A stretch of DNA of 53,029 nucleotides, from positions 1 to 53,029 of the forward strand of contig CAZXEN010000014.1 in assembly GCA_964639765.1 (NCBI GenBank), written 5' to 3'. The position numbers and the translations under genes are program-made. The stretch's first letter is position 1; the number at the start of each line of letters is the position of its first letter. This document shows positions 43,482-52,782 of the stretch, in pieces. The notes beneath the pieces are model-generated. The model saw only the letters and a program-made list of their open reading frames with translations, was not told where the DNA came from and searched no databases. Source of the stretch: Scybalousia_A sp964639765 (lineage in GTDB: Bacteria; Bacteroidota; Bacteroidia; Bacteroidales; P3).

Positions 43482-45635
43482 ATGAAGAAAGTTTGTGCTA
43501 CAATTACATTGTTCTTGTTTGCATCATTGCTGATGACCAGCGTTTATGCACAAGTCTCCAAGCAGACTATTCAGGAAAAGAAAGCAGAACTTTTGCGTCA
43601 GAGGGAAAATATGACAAGTGAAGAGATTGATAAAGAATATCAGACTATGAGAGTATCACGTGTTCCTGTTGAAAGAGATTTGTCCAATATAGAAAAAAGA
43701 AAAGTGGAAAACACTTCTGCAGGTTTCAGACAAAAAAGTCTTAACTCTTTGTCTGAGATACCGGAAGATGCCATATTTCCTATGGAAAGTGATGAGGTAC
43801 AGGCAATACTTATGACATGGTCTTATATAACCAAGACGGTAAGTGGAAACCAGATAGCAGAACAACTTTTTGACGGTTTGGGAGTATCCTATTACAGTAC
43901 AAACTATGCTTTGGTTCCTGTCTACAGTGTTCCGGATGTGGCAACAAACAGCAGTTATGCCAAACTGTTTGGAGACCTTGCCAATGCTATACAGCAACAT
44001 ACTCAGGTATGGATAAATGTCTGGGCAGAAGATGATATTCTTACTATCAAGAATTTTATGCAGCAGAGAGGAACACCTTTGACCAATTACCGTTTCTTTG
44101 TTCATCCGGGCAATGCTTTTTGGTTTAGAGACTTTGGTCCTATAGCTTTCTACTATGGAGACAATGACGACATAGGTTTTCTTGACTTTGAATACTACGG
44201 AGGCAGACCTTTGGACAACGATATCCCTGTAAGGATTGCAGAAGACTTGGGTTGGCCTGTCTATACTTCAACAATAGAGTATGAGGGAGGAAATATTCTT
44301 GTAGATGGATTGGGTACTTTAGTAACTTCCACAGCATTGTATTCAAAAAACTCAGACAATGAAGGTCTGTATATACAAGATGAAAATTCACAGTATGGAT
44401 ATTATTTGCAGGAAAAGGAGCCTTTGACAAATGCACAGGTGGATGACAGCTTGAGATATCTGATGAGATTGTCCGAACTGAAAGTCTTGCCAAAACTGAA
44501 CTATGACGGTGGCACAGGACACATAGACTTGTATTGTGATATGTGGGAAGAAACAGGTTTTGTTGTTTCACAGTATCCTCAAAGTCTGTCAAGCTGGACC
44601 GATGCAGTAAAAGTCAGCAGCAATCTTGAAACACTTTTGAACTCAGATAACTATTTCGGAAGAAAATATTTTGCTTCACGTATCCCTTTGCCTGCAAAGA
44701 ATAACGGAAGTTTCTATACTTCACAGACAGATTACAACAGAAACTACACAAGAGCTTTTTCCAACCATACATTTGTCAATGACGGAATAGTACAACCTGT
44801 ATTCTATGATACAACAGCAACAACTTCTTCACAAAGAGGTGATATCAGCGGCAACCTTGCAGCTTTGGATATAATGGGACAAGTATATCCTGGCTATACT
44901 TTTGAAGAGATTGACGTAAGAAGCTTTGACGGCTACGGTGGAGCAATACATTGTATAACAAAACAAATACCTGCTGAAAATCCTGTAAGAATCTATCACC
45001 AGCCTATCCGTTATATCAACACAACACAGACACCTATGCAATCAGTAACCCTTAATGTCCTTGCACAAAACAAGAGCGGAATAGAAACAGTCAAGATTTA
45101 TTACAGATACAAGGAAGAAACTTCTTTAACAGAGTTGGATTGCTATTCATTGGGTAACAATATGTATGAAGCAAGTCTTCCTTTGAGGACAGATATGACA
45201 AAAGACACCATAACATATTTTATTCTTGCAACTTCAAACAATGGGAAAACAATAACAAAACCTATGACAGCACCTGCAGGATACTATGTCTTGCCATACG
45301 GAACAGAGGTAGAAGGAGTAGAAGAGGCAGATGTCTATGGCGATGGCATACATCTTTGGACTTCTTTGGAAGATGCAGTAGAAAATACCTTGGACAACAT
45401 AGGTGAAGTTTATCCTAATCCTGCAAAAAACAAGGTTACAATAACCATACCTCAGACAAAAGATTTGTATTATACGGTCATGAATCTTAAAGGACAGGTT
45501 ATTATGAGAGAAAAGATAGACTCTGGAGCAAAAGAGTTGAATTTGGACATATCTTCTCTAAGAACCGGTAACTATTGGATAAGCTTTACAGATGGAAACT
45601 TCTCCATTGTAAGAAAACTTGTGGTTGTGAAATAA
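43482..45635 (+). CDS. Secreted T9SS deiminase, agmatine/peptidylarginine deiminase family
   Basis: 717 residues. A signal peptide (MKKVCATITLFLFASLLMTSVYAQ) and a helical pro-region (to about 100) precede a PAD_porph-type deiminase domain: WFRDFGPI (214-221, Asp 217), EGGNILVDGLGTLVTS (about 270), GTGHIDLYCD (His 347, Asp 349), NHTFVNDGIVQPVF (about 428-441) and GGAIHCITKQIP with the presumed catalytic Cys 491. An Ig-like module follows, then a type A T9SS signal (VYPNPAKNKVTI to the end). This order of parts resembles the peptidylarginine deiminase of Porphyromonas gingivalis. Cytoplasmic agmatine deiminases share the active site but not the export parts. Substrate (protein arginine or agmatine) is not decided by sequence alone. 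tatA follows after 30 bases. Confidence 0.85.
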   Translation: MKKVCATITLFLFASLLMTSVYAQVSKQTIQEKKAELLRQRENMTSEEIDKEYQTMRVSRVPVERDLSNIEKRKVENTSAGFRQKSLNSLSEIPEDAIFPMESDEVQAILMTWSYITKTVSGNQIAEQLFDGLGVSYYSTNYALVPVYSVPDVATNSSYAKLFGDLANAIQQHTQVWINVWAEDDILTIKNFMQQRGTPLTNYRFFVHPGNAFWFRDFGPIAFYYGDNDDIGFLDFEYYGGRPLDNDIPVRIAEDLGWPVYTSTIEYEGGNILVDGLGTLVTSTALYSKNSDNEGLYIQDENSQYGYYLQEKEPLTNAQVDDSLRYLMRLSELKVLPKLNYDGGTGHIDLYCDMWEETGFVVSQYPQSLSSWTDAVKVSSNLETLLNSDNYFGRKYFASRIPLPAKNNGSFYTSQTDYNRNYTRAFSNHTFVNDGIVQPVFYDTTATTSSQRGDISGNLAALDIMGQVYPGYTFEEIDVRSFDGYGGAIHCITKQIPAENPVRIYHQPIRYINTTQTPMQSVTLNVLAQNKSGIETVKIYYRYKEETSLTELDCYSLGNNMYEASLPLRTDMTKDTITYFILATSNNGKTITKPMTAPAGYYVLPYGTEVEGVEEADVYGDGIHLWTSLEDAVENTLDNIGEVYPNPAKNKVTITIPQTKDLYYTVMNLKGQVIMREKIDSGAKELNLDISSLRTGNYWISFTDGNFSIVRKLVVVK

Positions 45636-45665
45636 AAAAAGAAAAAACAAAAAACAGAATATCTC

Positions 45666-45860
45666 ATGGGCAGAATAGGAATGTCAGAAATCATCATTAT
45701 AGCTTTGGTCGTCCTGCTTCTTTTCGGAGGCAGGAAGATACCGGAGTTGATGAAAGGATTGGGCAAAGGAGTAAAGAGTTTCAAAGATGGAATGAACGGA
45801 AAGCTGGATGAAACAGAAGAAGATTTAAAAGCTAAAGACCAAGAGTCTGAAAAAAAATAA
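45666..45860 (+). CDS. tatA: Sec-independent translocase protein TatA
   Basis: 64 residues: a single membrane helix (SEIIIIALVVLLLFGGRKIPEL), then the amphipathic helix (MKGLGKGVKSFKDGMNG) after the FGG hinge, and a charged tail. TatA forms the pore for folded twin-arginine substrates. tatC follows after 47 bases and there is no tatB, so a minimal TatAC system is likely. ATG at 45666; the next possible is 45681 (MSEIIII). Confidence 0.93.
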   Translation: MGRIGMSEIIIIALVVLLLFGGRKIPELMKGLGKGVKSFKDGMNGKLDETEEDLKAKDQESEKK

Positions 45861-45907
45861 TATGCTCACTCTCTTGACGTTCATTCTATAAAAGAAAAGA
45901 ATATCTT

Positions 45908-46666
45908 GTGGAAATACAGAAAACTTTTTGGGAACATTTGGACGACTTGCGGGGAAACCTTATAAGGATTGGTATTTGTCTGATTATAGCCTTTGTTGTT
46001 TCGTTTGTTTTCAAAGATATTTTGTTTTCCGTGGTGTTTTATCCGACAGAAGAAGATTTTCTTACCTATAAACTTCTGGGAATACAGCCTGTAAAGGTTC
46101 AGATGATAAGCACCGAGATAACAACACAGATGATGGCACACCTGAAAACAGCATTGGTGTTTGCCATTATTTTGTCTTCTCCGTATATTATCAGGAGCTT
46201 GTTTTCTTTTGTTTCACCGGCCTTGTATGAAAATGAGAGAAAATATTCTTTTCGTATCATTCTTGCCTCATATCTTTTGTTTGTCATAGGAGCAGGAGTG
46301 AATTACTTCATTATTTTCCCTATTACCTTTAATTTTCTTGCAGACTATCAGGTATCTGAAAAGGTTGTTACCCTTGTTTCCTTGCAGTCCTATACTCAAA
46401 CACTGCTTATGATGACCCTCGTTTTTGGTATTGTGTTCGAAATACCTGTCCTTTGTTGGATGTTGGCAAGATTTGGATTGTTGAAATACCGTTTTATGAA
46501 ACAATACAGAAAACATGCGGTGGTGACAATTCTTATAGCAGCAGCCGTAATAACACCTACAACGGATATTTTTACACTTTCTGTTGTTTTCTTTCCTATA
46601 TGGCTTTTGTATGAAGCAAGTATCTGGATAGTACGAAGTATGGAGAGAAGGAGATTAAAGGCTTAG
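45908..46666 (+). CDS. tatC: Sec-independent translocase protein TatC
   Basis: 252 residues with six membrane helices. The N-terminal signature FWEHLDDLRGNLIRIG, the second-loop FVSPALYENERKYSFRI and the AAVITPTTDIFTL region are all present. It recognises the twin-arginine signal. Starts with GTG at 45908. It ends overlapping the convergent beta-barrel gene in a TTAG tetranucleotide. Confidence 0.94.
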   Translation: MEIQKTFWEHLDDLRGNLIRIGICLIIAFVVSFVFKDILFSVVFYPTEEDFLTYKLLGIQPVKVQMISTEITTQMMAHLKTALVFAIILSSPYIIRSLFSFVSPALYENERKYSFRIILASYLLFVIGAGVNYFIIFPITFNFLADYQVSEKVVTLVSLQSYTQTLLMMTLVFGIVFEIPVLCWMLARFGLLKYRFMKQYRKHAVVTILIAAAVITPTTDIFTLSVVFFPIWLLYEASIWIVRSMERRRLKA

Positions 46667-47337
46667 TAACGTTTCTTTTCTGATTGGAAGAAATAAGTAA
46701 CACCAAAGCTGAAACCTCTCCAACGGTAGTTGTTCCATCTTCCTGTATTTACAAAACCCATTGTATATTTTGCTTCCAACTCCCAATGGTGGTTGATGTC
46801 ATAGCCTATGCCAAACATATATCCTATGTCTTCCTTGTGCAGGTTGCCGTCATCAAAGGTCTTTACGGTCTTGCTTGTTCCATTGGTATAGTTTTCTGTG
46901 TCGCTTGCGTCGTTGTTTGTCCAAGTGGTGTTGCCGAACATTCCGTAAGTAAAGAACGGTGTAAGTGAAAAGATGAATCCTCTACCCATTCTTTCGTCTC
47001 CGAATTTCAGTTCCAGACCTGCCTCAAAATCCAGAAAGTATCCATCCACATCCACTGTGCCTTGTGTGAAAGAAGACTTGTAGCCCTTTTTCCAAAGGTT
47101 TAGAGCGGGTTTGAAATACAGGTTATACACAAGGTGTTTTTCTCCTGCTACCCCCACCTTGGCTCCAAATTTTTTATCTATGTACTTAGGTTGGTTTACC
47201 CAGTCGTATGTTGCACCCACATTTATACCAAATTTCCATGGGTCTTTGCTTTCCTTTACAGTGCTGACTTCCATTTGTGCAAAGAGAACAGAACAAAACA
47301 TCAGGATAGATATAAACAATAAGGCCTTTTTCATCAT
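46663..47337 (-). CDS. Outer membrane beta-barrel protein
   Basis: 224 residues: signal peptide MMKKALLFISILMFCSVLFAQ, then alternating strands typical of small Bacteroidetes porin-like barrels (WKFGINVGATYDWV, LVYNLYFKPALNLW, YFLDFEAGLELKFG, FIFSLTPFFTYGMFGN, DIGYMFGIGYDINHHWELEAKY, GFSFGVTYFF). The final strand ends in an aromatic pair followed by a short basic tail. Substrate or function unknown. Either of two adjacent ATGs may start it. Confidence 0.8.
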   Translation of the reverse strand: MMKKALLFISILMFCSVLFAQMEVSTVKESKDPWKFGINVGATYDWVNQPKYIDKKFGAKVGVAGEKHLVYNLYFKPALNLWKKGYKSSFTQGTVDVDGYFLDFEAGLELKFGDERMGRGFIFSLTPFFTYGMFGNTTWTNNDASDTENYTNGTSKTVKTFDDGNLHKEDIGYMFGIGYDINHHWELEAKYTMGFVNTGRWNNYRWRGFSFGVTYFFQSEKKRY

Positions 47338-47505
47338 ATTCTTGTTTTTTTATTACAATAATAACGTAACTGAAAGAAATTTATTTTAATAGAGTCTGCA
47401 ACATTTATAAAACAGGATAAAACCAAGTTTTTTTCGGCAAACTTCAGGGAAGGAACAATAAACATTCCATTGTGGCGTTAGTAATGCGGAATTTAATATG
47501 CAACT

Positions 47506-48483
47506 ATGGGAAACATAAAAACAATAGGTGTTCTTACTTCCGGAGGAGATGCTCCTGGAATGAATGCAGCAATACGTTCGGTTACTCGTTCAGCAATCAG
47601 CAGAGGTTTTGCAGTAAAAGGTATCTACCGAGGCTGGGAAGGGCTTATAAACAATGAAATAAAAGACTTTACAACCGAAAGTGTTAGTGGTATTATCAGA
47701 CAAGGTGGCACTATACTCAAATCTGCCAGAAGTGAAAAATTCAGGACAGAACAAGGAATGAGAGAAGCTTATAACAATATGAAGCTAAATGGTATAGATG
47801 CTTTGGTTGTCATAGGTGGTAACGGTTCTTTGAAAGGAGCAATGGAGTTTGCCAATATGTTTGATGTGTGTTGTATAGGCTTACCTGGTACTATAGACAA
47901 TGATCTTTACGGTACAGACTCCACTATCGGCTATGATACAACGCTGAACACTATTGTGGAGTGTGTGGATAGGATAAGAGATACAGCCACAAGTCACGAA
48001 AGAATATTCTTTGTTGAAGTTATGGGCAGGGATGCAGGCTTTCTTGCACAGAATTCTGCCATTGCAGCAGGAGCAGAAGCAGCTATAATACCAGAAGATT
48101 CCACCGACAATGACCAATTGGAACTGTTTATGGAGAGAGGTATAAGAAAGTCCAAGAAAAGTTGTATTGTCATTGTCTCAGAGAACAAAGACAGAGGCGC
48201 ATACTACTATGCTGACCGAGTAAAGAAAGAGTTTCCTGAATATGATGTAAGAGTTACCATACTTGGACATCTTCAACGTGGCGGTTCTCCTTCTTCGCAT
48301 GACAGAATACTTGCTTCGCTTACAGGCTATGGAGCAATAGAAGCCATAACACAAGGACAGAGAAACATAATGGTTGGAATCCGTAACAATGAATTGGTCT
48401 ATGTTCCTTTTTCAGAAGCGATACGCTCAGATAAACCTATGGACAAGAAACTTATTTCAGTGCTGAAAGTATTGAGTCTGTAA
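47506..48483 (+). CDS. pfkA: 6-phosphofructokinase
   Basis: Phosphorylates fructose-6-phosphate in glycolysis. 325 residues with ATP-site GVLTSGGDAPGMNAAIR (8-24), PGTIDNDLYGTDSTIGYDT (127-145, catalytic Asp), FVEVMGRDAGFLA (about 168), and ILGHLQRGGSPSSHDR (about 250). In E. coli PfkA the segment GGDGS supplies the Mg-ATP-contacting Asp103; here it reads GGNGSLKG (104-111), so that Asp is an Asn. The rest, including Gly after it, is like ATP-dependent enzymes. Phosphoryl donor should be treated as open. Confidence 0.9.
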   Translation: MGNIKTIGVLTSGGDAPGMNAAIRSVTRSAISRGFAVKGIYRGWEGLINNEIKDFTTESVSGIIRQGGTILKSARSEKFRTEQGMREAYNNMKLNGIDALVVIGGNGSLKGAMEFANMFDVCCIGLPGTIDNDLYGTDSTIGYDTTLNTIVECVDRIRDTATSHERIFFVEVMGRDAGFLAQNSAIAAGAEAAIIPEDSTDNDQLELFMERGIRKSKKSCIVIVSENKDRGAYYYADRVKKEFPEYDVRVTILGHLQRGGSPSSHDRILASLTGYGAIEAITQGQRNIMVGIRNNELVYVPFSEAIRSDKPMDKKLISVLKVLSL

Positions 48484-48523
48484 GTCTTTAAAACTTTATG
48501 GAACTTTCAAAGAGTTTCAGGAT

Positions 48524-48892
48524 TTAGTTGTTCTCCCATTGAGACCAGTTAGTCTCATTGAGGTATTTTTCTATTTGTTTTTGTAGAAGAGGAATGTCGT
48601 TGGTAATTATATTCCAAAGAATGAAAGAATCTATTTGATAATATCCATGTACTAAGTGGTGTCTCATTTCTTCAATGTCTTTCTATTGAGTATCATTGTG
48701 GATTTCTTTGAACTCTTTACTGAGTTTATAGCTTGCTTCACCAATAATCATTGTGTAATATATGACGGCACCATAAAGTAATTTGTTGTTTATAAAATTG
48801 TTATAAACAACATTCTTAGTATTGTCTATTACAAAATCAATAGCCTCTTTTATATGTAAGAGACGCTCTTTATCCCTAATTGGTTCTCTCAT
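48524..48892 (-). pseudogene. hepT: HepT-type HEPN toxin with in-frame amber stop
   Basis: Reads MREPIRDKERLLHIKEAIDF to KEFKEIHNDTQ, then TAG (48685-48683), and then continues in the same frame with KDIEEMRHHLVHGYYQIDSF and on to NWSQWENN-stop at 48524. The second part carries the HEPN RNase motif R-x4-H (RHHLVH). In relatives a Trp commonly stands just before the (K/x)-x-I-x-x-M-R stretch, so TGG to TAG is the simplest event. The truncated 69-residue product lacks the catalytic motif. TAG is used as an ordinary stop elsewhere in the window, so recoding is unlikely. It overlaps the intended end of the mntA gene by 17 bases. Confidence 0.8.
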
Positions 48893-49169
48893 AAATTAAA
48901 AGTTTATCTCTTTCTACACTTTCTTTTGCATATTCTTTTAGATTGCCTTAAGTAACCAAATCCACTTTACGACCAAGTAATGATTCTAATTCAGACCACA
49001 TTCCAAAGAATTTAAATCCCATAGGCTTGCTATAGTCCAAAGAAAGAATAATGTCTATATCGCTTTCTTCCGTTTGTTCTCCACGAGAATAAGAACCAAA
49101 AAGCCAAGCCTTTTCTATTGGCTGAGTAGAAAAATACTTCTTGATTGTATTTACAACTTGTTCGTCCAT
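48876..49169 (-). pseudogene. mntA: MntA-type nucleotidyltransferase antitoxin with in-frame ochre stop
   Basis: Carries the minimal nucleotidyltransferase motif AWLFGSYSRGEQTEESDIDI (GSx10DxD) and LLGRKVDLVT, then TAA at 48950-48948. The same frame resumes GNLKEYAKESVERDKLLIYE and ends RTN-TAG at 48876, the usual C-terminus of the family, where a Glu codon (GAA) typically follows DLVT. One base change explains the stop. MntA partners of HepT add AMP to the toxin and silence it. The active-site half would still be made, lacking its last 24 residues. Confidence 0.78.
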
Positions 49170-49195
49170 AAATAACTGTTGAGCTTTGGTTTTTG

Positions 49196-49224
49196 CAAAA
49201 ATAATACTTTTTTTTGAAAATCAA
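49196..49224 (-). promoter_or_regulatory. Promoter of the mntA-hepT module
   Basis: Minus-strand TTG (49224-49222) and TATTTTTG (49203-49196), 21-base offset, 26 bases before the mntA ATG at 49169. Confidence 0.55.
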
Positions 49225-49231
49225 GAAGATT

Positions 49232-51670
49232 TTATTTCAAGAGTTTAAGGATTTCTTCTTGTGAGGAGATTTTGTAACCTTGTGAAAGGTAGATGATATC
49301 CTGTTTTTCTATAAGGGAGAGGATAGGGTAGTTGCCTTGGAATTCCATGTTGGTAATCTTTATTATCTGTTTTTCTATTTCTTTGTTTTTATCCAGAACT
49401 ATTACGGTATTCATTGGCAAGGCTGGGAAAATATCTGTAGAAAAGTCTTTGTTGAGCAGGCTTTCATCCAAAACTAATATTAATACAACATCTTTTTTGT
49501 TGAAATCTTCTCTTGATTTTGAAATATCCACCAAAAGATGCCTTGAAGGTTCTTTGTAAGGGTCTATAACAGCAAGAATGACAGCCTTGTTGTTTTCTTG
49601 TGCATTGTTTAGAAGATAATCTTTGGCTATGTTATTCAGATTGGAGGAGATAATCTTTTTTCTTTCTGGAAGAAGTATTTTTCCATAGCTTTCAACATCT
49701 TCTTTTACCTTTGGGATACTTACTGTAATATTTGTTGCTTTGTCTTTCTTCAGTGTGAAATAAGTCTCTCTTACGGTTACTTTTCCTTTTGAGTTGCGGT
49801 TACCTGCTATCAAGCGATATTCTCCTTCAGACAGAGAAAGTGTTTCAGGAAACTTCTCAAACTTAGGGTCATATTCATAGTCCAGAGTTACGAACTCATT
49901 GTCTATAAGTTTTTGGATAGTGAATTGAGAATAGTATTCAGGCTTGATAGTGTTGTTTATATCGTTTTCTACTATAAGAGTACAGTTGTTTTCTTCCTTT
50001 GTTTTCTTCTCCTGAAAAGCATAGTGCCAAGTATCTTTGTCATCTTTTCTCCATTGGCTTCTGCCTGTAGCCCATTCGTAACGTGCTTGGATATTGAACG
50101 TTCTGCATATAGCAACGAATAGGATTTCTATTGATTTTTTGTCCGATTCTTTTGCTTTTAACACTCCTTCTGGTGAGATAGGAACATTATAATAGTTGTC
50201 AGTGGTGTTGATTTTTATATTTTTTTCTATCCAAGAGGCAACTTCATTTCCGTCTTTGAAAGGTTGTTTAAAGTATTTGAATATAAAGCTTCTCCATTTT
50301 GTGAGTTTCTCTAAGGCAATACGAGGATTGATGATATATTCCGATTGTTCATCTGCTGAGGTATAGTTTATATGATCAATGATTACCTTTGCTTCAAGGT
50401 CTCTAAGGTCTTTTTCATACACAAGGTCAAGTATCTTTTTGCTTAAAGGATTTTTGTAATCCAAGACTTTTTGAACTTCTTTGTAGTTGCCCCATGAGTT
50501 TTTTATATGTTCCTTATCTGTCTGCGGAAAGGTGGATATATAGGCATTGCGTATAGAGTCTTCTTTTACCAGACGTTGGTTGTTTTGTTTTACCAAATCT
50601 TCTGGAAGAGTCTCAATAGGAAGTTCTTTTGGAGGAGTAATTGTAAAGTTCTGGTCTTTTAGTTCATTGTCTGTCAAGGTTACGTTTATGTTAGTAGAAG
50701 CAGCAGGAACATGAACCTGTTTGAAGAGTTTGTCGGTTTTTATCCAAATAACTAAGTCTCCATAACCTGTAGTAAGAGAGGCTTTGCCCTCAGAGTTGGT
50801 CTTTATTTTCGCCAAAGGATAGTATTCTGCATAGTTGTAGAGTCCAAAACTTACCTGTGCATCTTTTATTGGCCTGTGGTTTTTGTCAAAGACATTTATG
50901 GTCAGTTGTTTTGTAGGAGCATAATTCTGGAGAAGATTTATTTTGGAGTATTTTTCTGCTTCAAAGTTCTTTTCTTCTTTTCCGTTGTACTTGCCAAAGA
51001 CAGTAGTATGTACCATCATACATCTTTTTGACGGTGCATCAAACCAGCCTACATTCAATCTTGCTTCCGGTTCACACGCCCCAAGAAAATACCATTTGCC
51101 ATCTATCCATACTTCAACCCAAGCGTGATTATCATCTGTATGAGCCCAGCGAGGAGTATAGCATTGTCTTGCTGGGATACCTACACTTCTGAGGGCAGTA
51201 ACAGCAAAAGTACTCTCTTCCCCACATCTTCCCCATGAAGTTCTTAGAGTTGCTAAAGGTGCAGATGTTCTTCCATCAGATGCTTTATAATTTACTTTCT
51301 CATGACACCAATGATTTACTTCCAAGGCAGCATCATACATGGATAGGTTTATTACTCTGTCTTTTAGTTCTTGTAGCATATACAAGCGAGCAGTGTCAAG
51401 GTTTTCATTATTCACCCTATAGACCAATACAAAGTGTCTGAAGATGTCTTCAGGTATATTTTTACACCAAGTGAAAGTGTTCTTGGCCTCAATAGATGAA
51501 CGTACTTGTTTTACAAAGAAAGAAGTATCATAATCCAGCCTGTCACTAAGCGGCATATACTTGTAAAGAAATTCAAGGTATTCTTTTTCCTGTTTTGTTA
51601 ATCTGTTGTCTTGTGCCTGTAAAGAAAACAAAGCAAACAACATTGCAAAGCAAATAGCTATCTTTCTCAT
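49232..51670 (-). CDS. Secreted transglutaminase-like protein
   Basis: 812 residues with a signal peptide (MRKIAICFAMLFALFSLQAQ). The transglutaminase-like core at about 130-230 has the Cys-His-Asp type triad: LRTSWGRCGEESTF (Cys), HTDDNHAWVEVWIDGKWY (His) and FLGACEPEARLN. A carboxypeptidase-regulatory-like Ig segment follows (INVFDKNHRPIKDAQVSFGLYNYAEY, near 270). A second, degenerate papain-like half contains AICRTFNIQARYEWATGRSQW near 525. No lipobox or T9SS domain, so probably periplasmic. Such proteins may cleave peptides or crosslink protein; the substrate is unknown. It is followed downstream by the decayed hepT-mntA module. Confidence 0.85.
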   Translation of the reverse strand: MRKIAICFAMLFALFSLQAQDNRLTKQEKEYLEFLYKYMPLSDRLDYDTSFFVKQVRSSIEAKNTFTWCKNIPEDIFRHFVLVYRVNNENLDTARLYMLQELKDRVINLSMYDAALEVNHWCHEKVNYKASDGRTSAPLATLRTSWGRCGEESTFAVTALRSVGIPARQCYTPRWAHTDDNHAWVEVWIDGKWYFLGACEPEARLNVGWFDAPSKRCMMVHTTVFGKYNGKEEKNFEAEKYSKINLLQNYAPTKQLTINVFDKNHRPIKDAQVSFGLYNYAEYYPLAKIKTNSEGKASLTTGYGDLVIWIKTDKLFKQVHVPAASTNINVTLTDNELKDQNFTITPPKELPIETLPEDLVKQNNQRLVKEDSIRNAYISTFPQTDKEHIKNSWGNYKEVQKVLDYKNPLSKKILDLVYEKDLRDLEAKVIIDHINYTSADEQSEYIINPRIALEKLTKWRSFIFKYFKQPFKDGNEVASWIEKNIKINTTDNYYNVPISPEGVLKAKESDKKSIEILFVAICRTFNIQARYEWATGRSQWRKDDKDTWHYAFQEKKTKEENNCTLIVENDINNTIKPEYYSQFTIQKLIDNEFVTLDYEYDPKFEKFPETLSLSEGEYRLIAGNRNSKGKVTVRETYFTLKKDKATNITVSIPKVKEDVESYGKILLPERKKIISSNLNNIAKDYLLNNAQENNKAVILAVIDPYKEPSRHLLVDISKSREDFNKKDVVLILVLDESLLNKDFSTDIFPALPMNTVIVLDKNKEIEKQIIKITNMEFQGNYPILSLIEKQDIIYLSQGYKISSQEEILKLLK

Positions 51671-51675
51671 ACTGT

Positions 51676-52776
51676 TTATTCGTTTATATTGGTTTTTCTG
51701 TTACTTTTACGTTTTATTACCCTGCTTGTCCAATAAGGTAAGACCAAAAGACCTACAATAATATAAGGATAATAGGTGAATAGTCTCCAAAGCATAGCAA
51801 GAATACCTTGTAATCCTTCAGGCAGAAACTCAGTAAAGAACAAAGGAAAAGTAAATTCAGCAACGCCACTGCTTCCCGGTGTAGGAGAAATACATAGTAC
51901 TATCCACATAACCAACTGCCTGCAGTAGATTACAAGATTATCAAATAAAGTGTTTATGCCTGTATTGAAAGCCATAAGTACAAAGTTCATAACAAGAAAC
52001 CTTGAAGACCACGAAAACACTGTGACACCATATACTTTAAGCCAATAGGTGAAGCTTTTTCCTTTAAACTCTTTGCTGGAAGTAAGTATATCATCACCTG
52101 TCTTTTTAAACTTATGCTCCCAGCGTCTTAATAGGCGTGTTTTTCCTAAGCGATAAAGAAAGTTTTTGAACTTGTTTGGATAGAAGAATATAGCTACAAG
52201 TATGAACAGAGTCAATAGCATCATAAAGGAATAGCCTATAAAGAAAACGTTTATTTCAGAAAATCTCCAGCCTGCTACAGAAAAACGGAATTCTGTGGCA
52301 AAAGCAGTCTGAGAACCTATTAACAATATGATTATAGGGGTTACTATTATGTAAAACAGCTCATCCATAAGAGTGGCAAGCATAACAATGGCAGTGGAAC
52401 GTCCTACAGCTATGCCTTCCATTGGTAAGATAAACAAAGCAGCAGCACTTCCTCCTATGGATGTAGGAGTAACAGTGGAGGAAAACTCCCAAAGCATTAT
52501 AATCTGGAAACATTTTCTCCATGACAGTTTATCATCGGTTAACAAACGAAGTCTGTACATATACATAAACTCCCTGTTACATTCAAACAGAAAAGCTATA
52601 AACAGACATAGAAACGAATAAGAGGTAAATAGTGAAGCAAGATTTGAGAAAACGGATGGATTCTCCGAATATTCTCTTGCTATCATAAAAACACCCACTC
52701 CTAAACCAATAAGTATGGGTATAAGTATTCTGTAAAAATTAAAAATCTTTAGCGGATTATCTTTTGTTTGAGTCAT
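51676..52776 (-). CDS. Flippase-like membrane protein (UPF0104/YbhN family)
   Basis: 366 residues with about eight membrane helices. Family traits are LWEFSSTVTPTSIGGSAAALFIL near residue 105 (the P-x-x-x-G-G-x motif), a central helix pair, and CISPTPGSSGVAEFTFPLFF near 295. The fold is that of the membrane half of lysylphosphatidylglycerol synthases, without the transferase domain, as judged from the length. Related proteins are thought to flip lipids or lipid-linked sugars. It precedes the transglutaminase-like gene by 5 bases and follows the SUI1 gene by 6, so the three are likely cotranscribed. Confidence 0.87.
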   Translation of the reverse strand: MTQTKDNPLKIFNFYRILIPILIGLGVGVFMIAREYSENPSVFSNLASLFTSYSFLCLFIAFLFECNREFMYMYRLRLLTDDKLSWRKCFQIIMLWEFSSTVTPTSIGGSAAALFILPMEGIAVGRSTAIVMLATLMDELFYIIVTPIIILLIGSQTAFATEFRFSVAGWRFSEINVFFIGYSFMMLLTLFILVAIFFYPNKFKNFLYRLGKTRLLRRWEHKFKKTGDDILTSSKEFKGKSFTYWLKVYGVTVFSWSSRFLVMNFVLMAFNTGINTLFDNLVIYCRQLVMWIVLCISPTPGSSGVAEFTFPLFFTEFLPEGLQGILAMLWRLFTYYPYIIVGLLVLPYWTSRVIKRKSNRKTNINE

Positions 52777-52782
52777 TGTCAG

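Noticed and set aside
48683..48950. Alternative genetic code (TAG or TAA reassigned) to explain stops in hepT and mntA
   Set aside because: TAG and TAA end many intact genes here (L19 and queG end in TAG), and the two stops are different codons replacing different residues.
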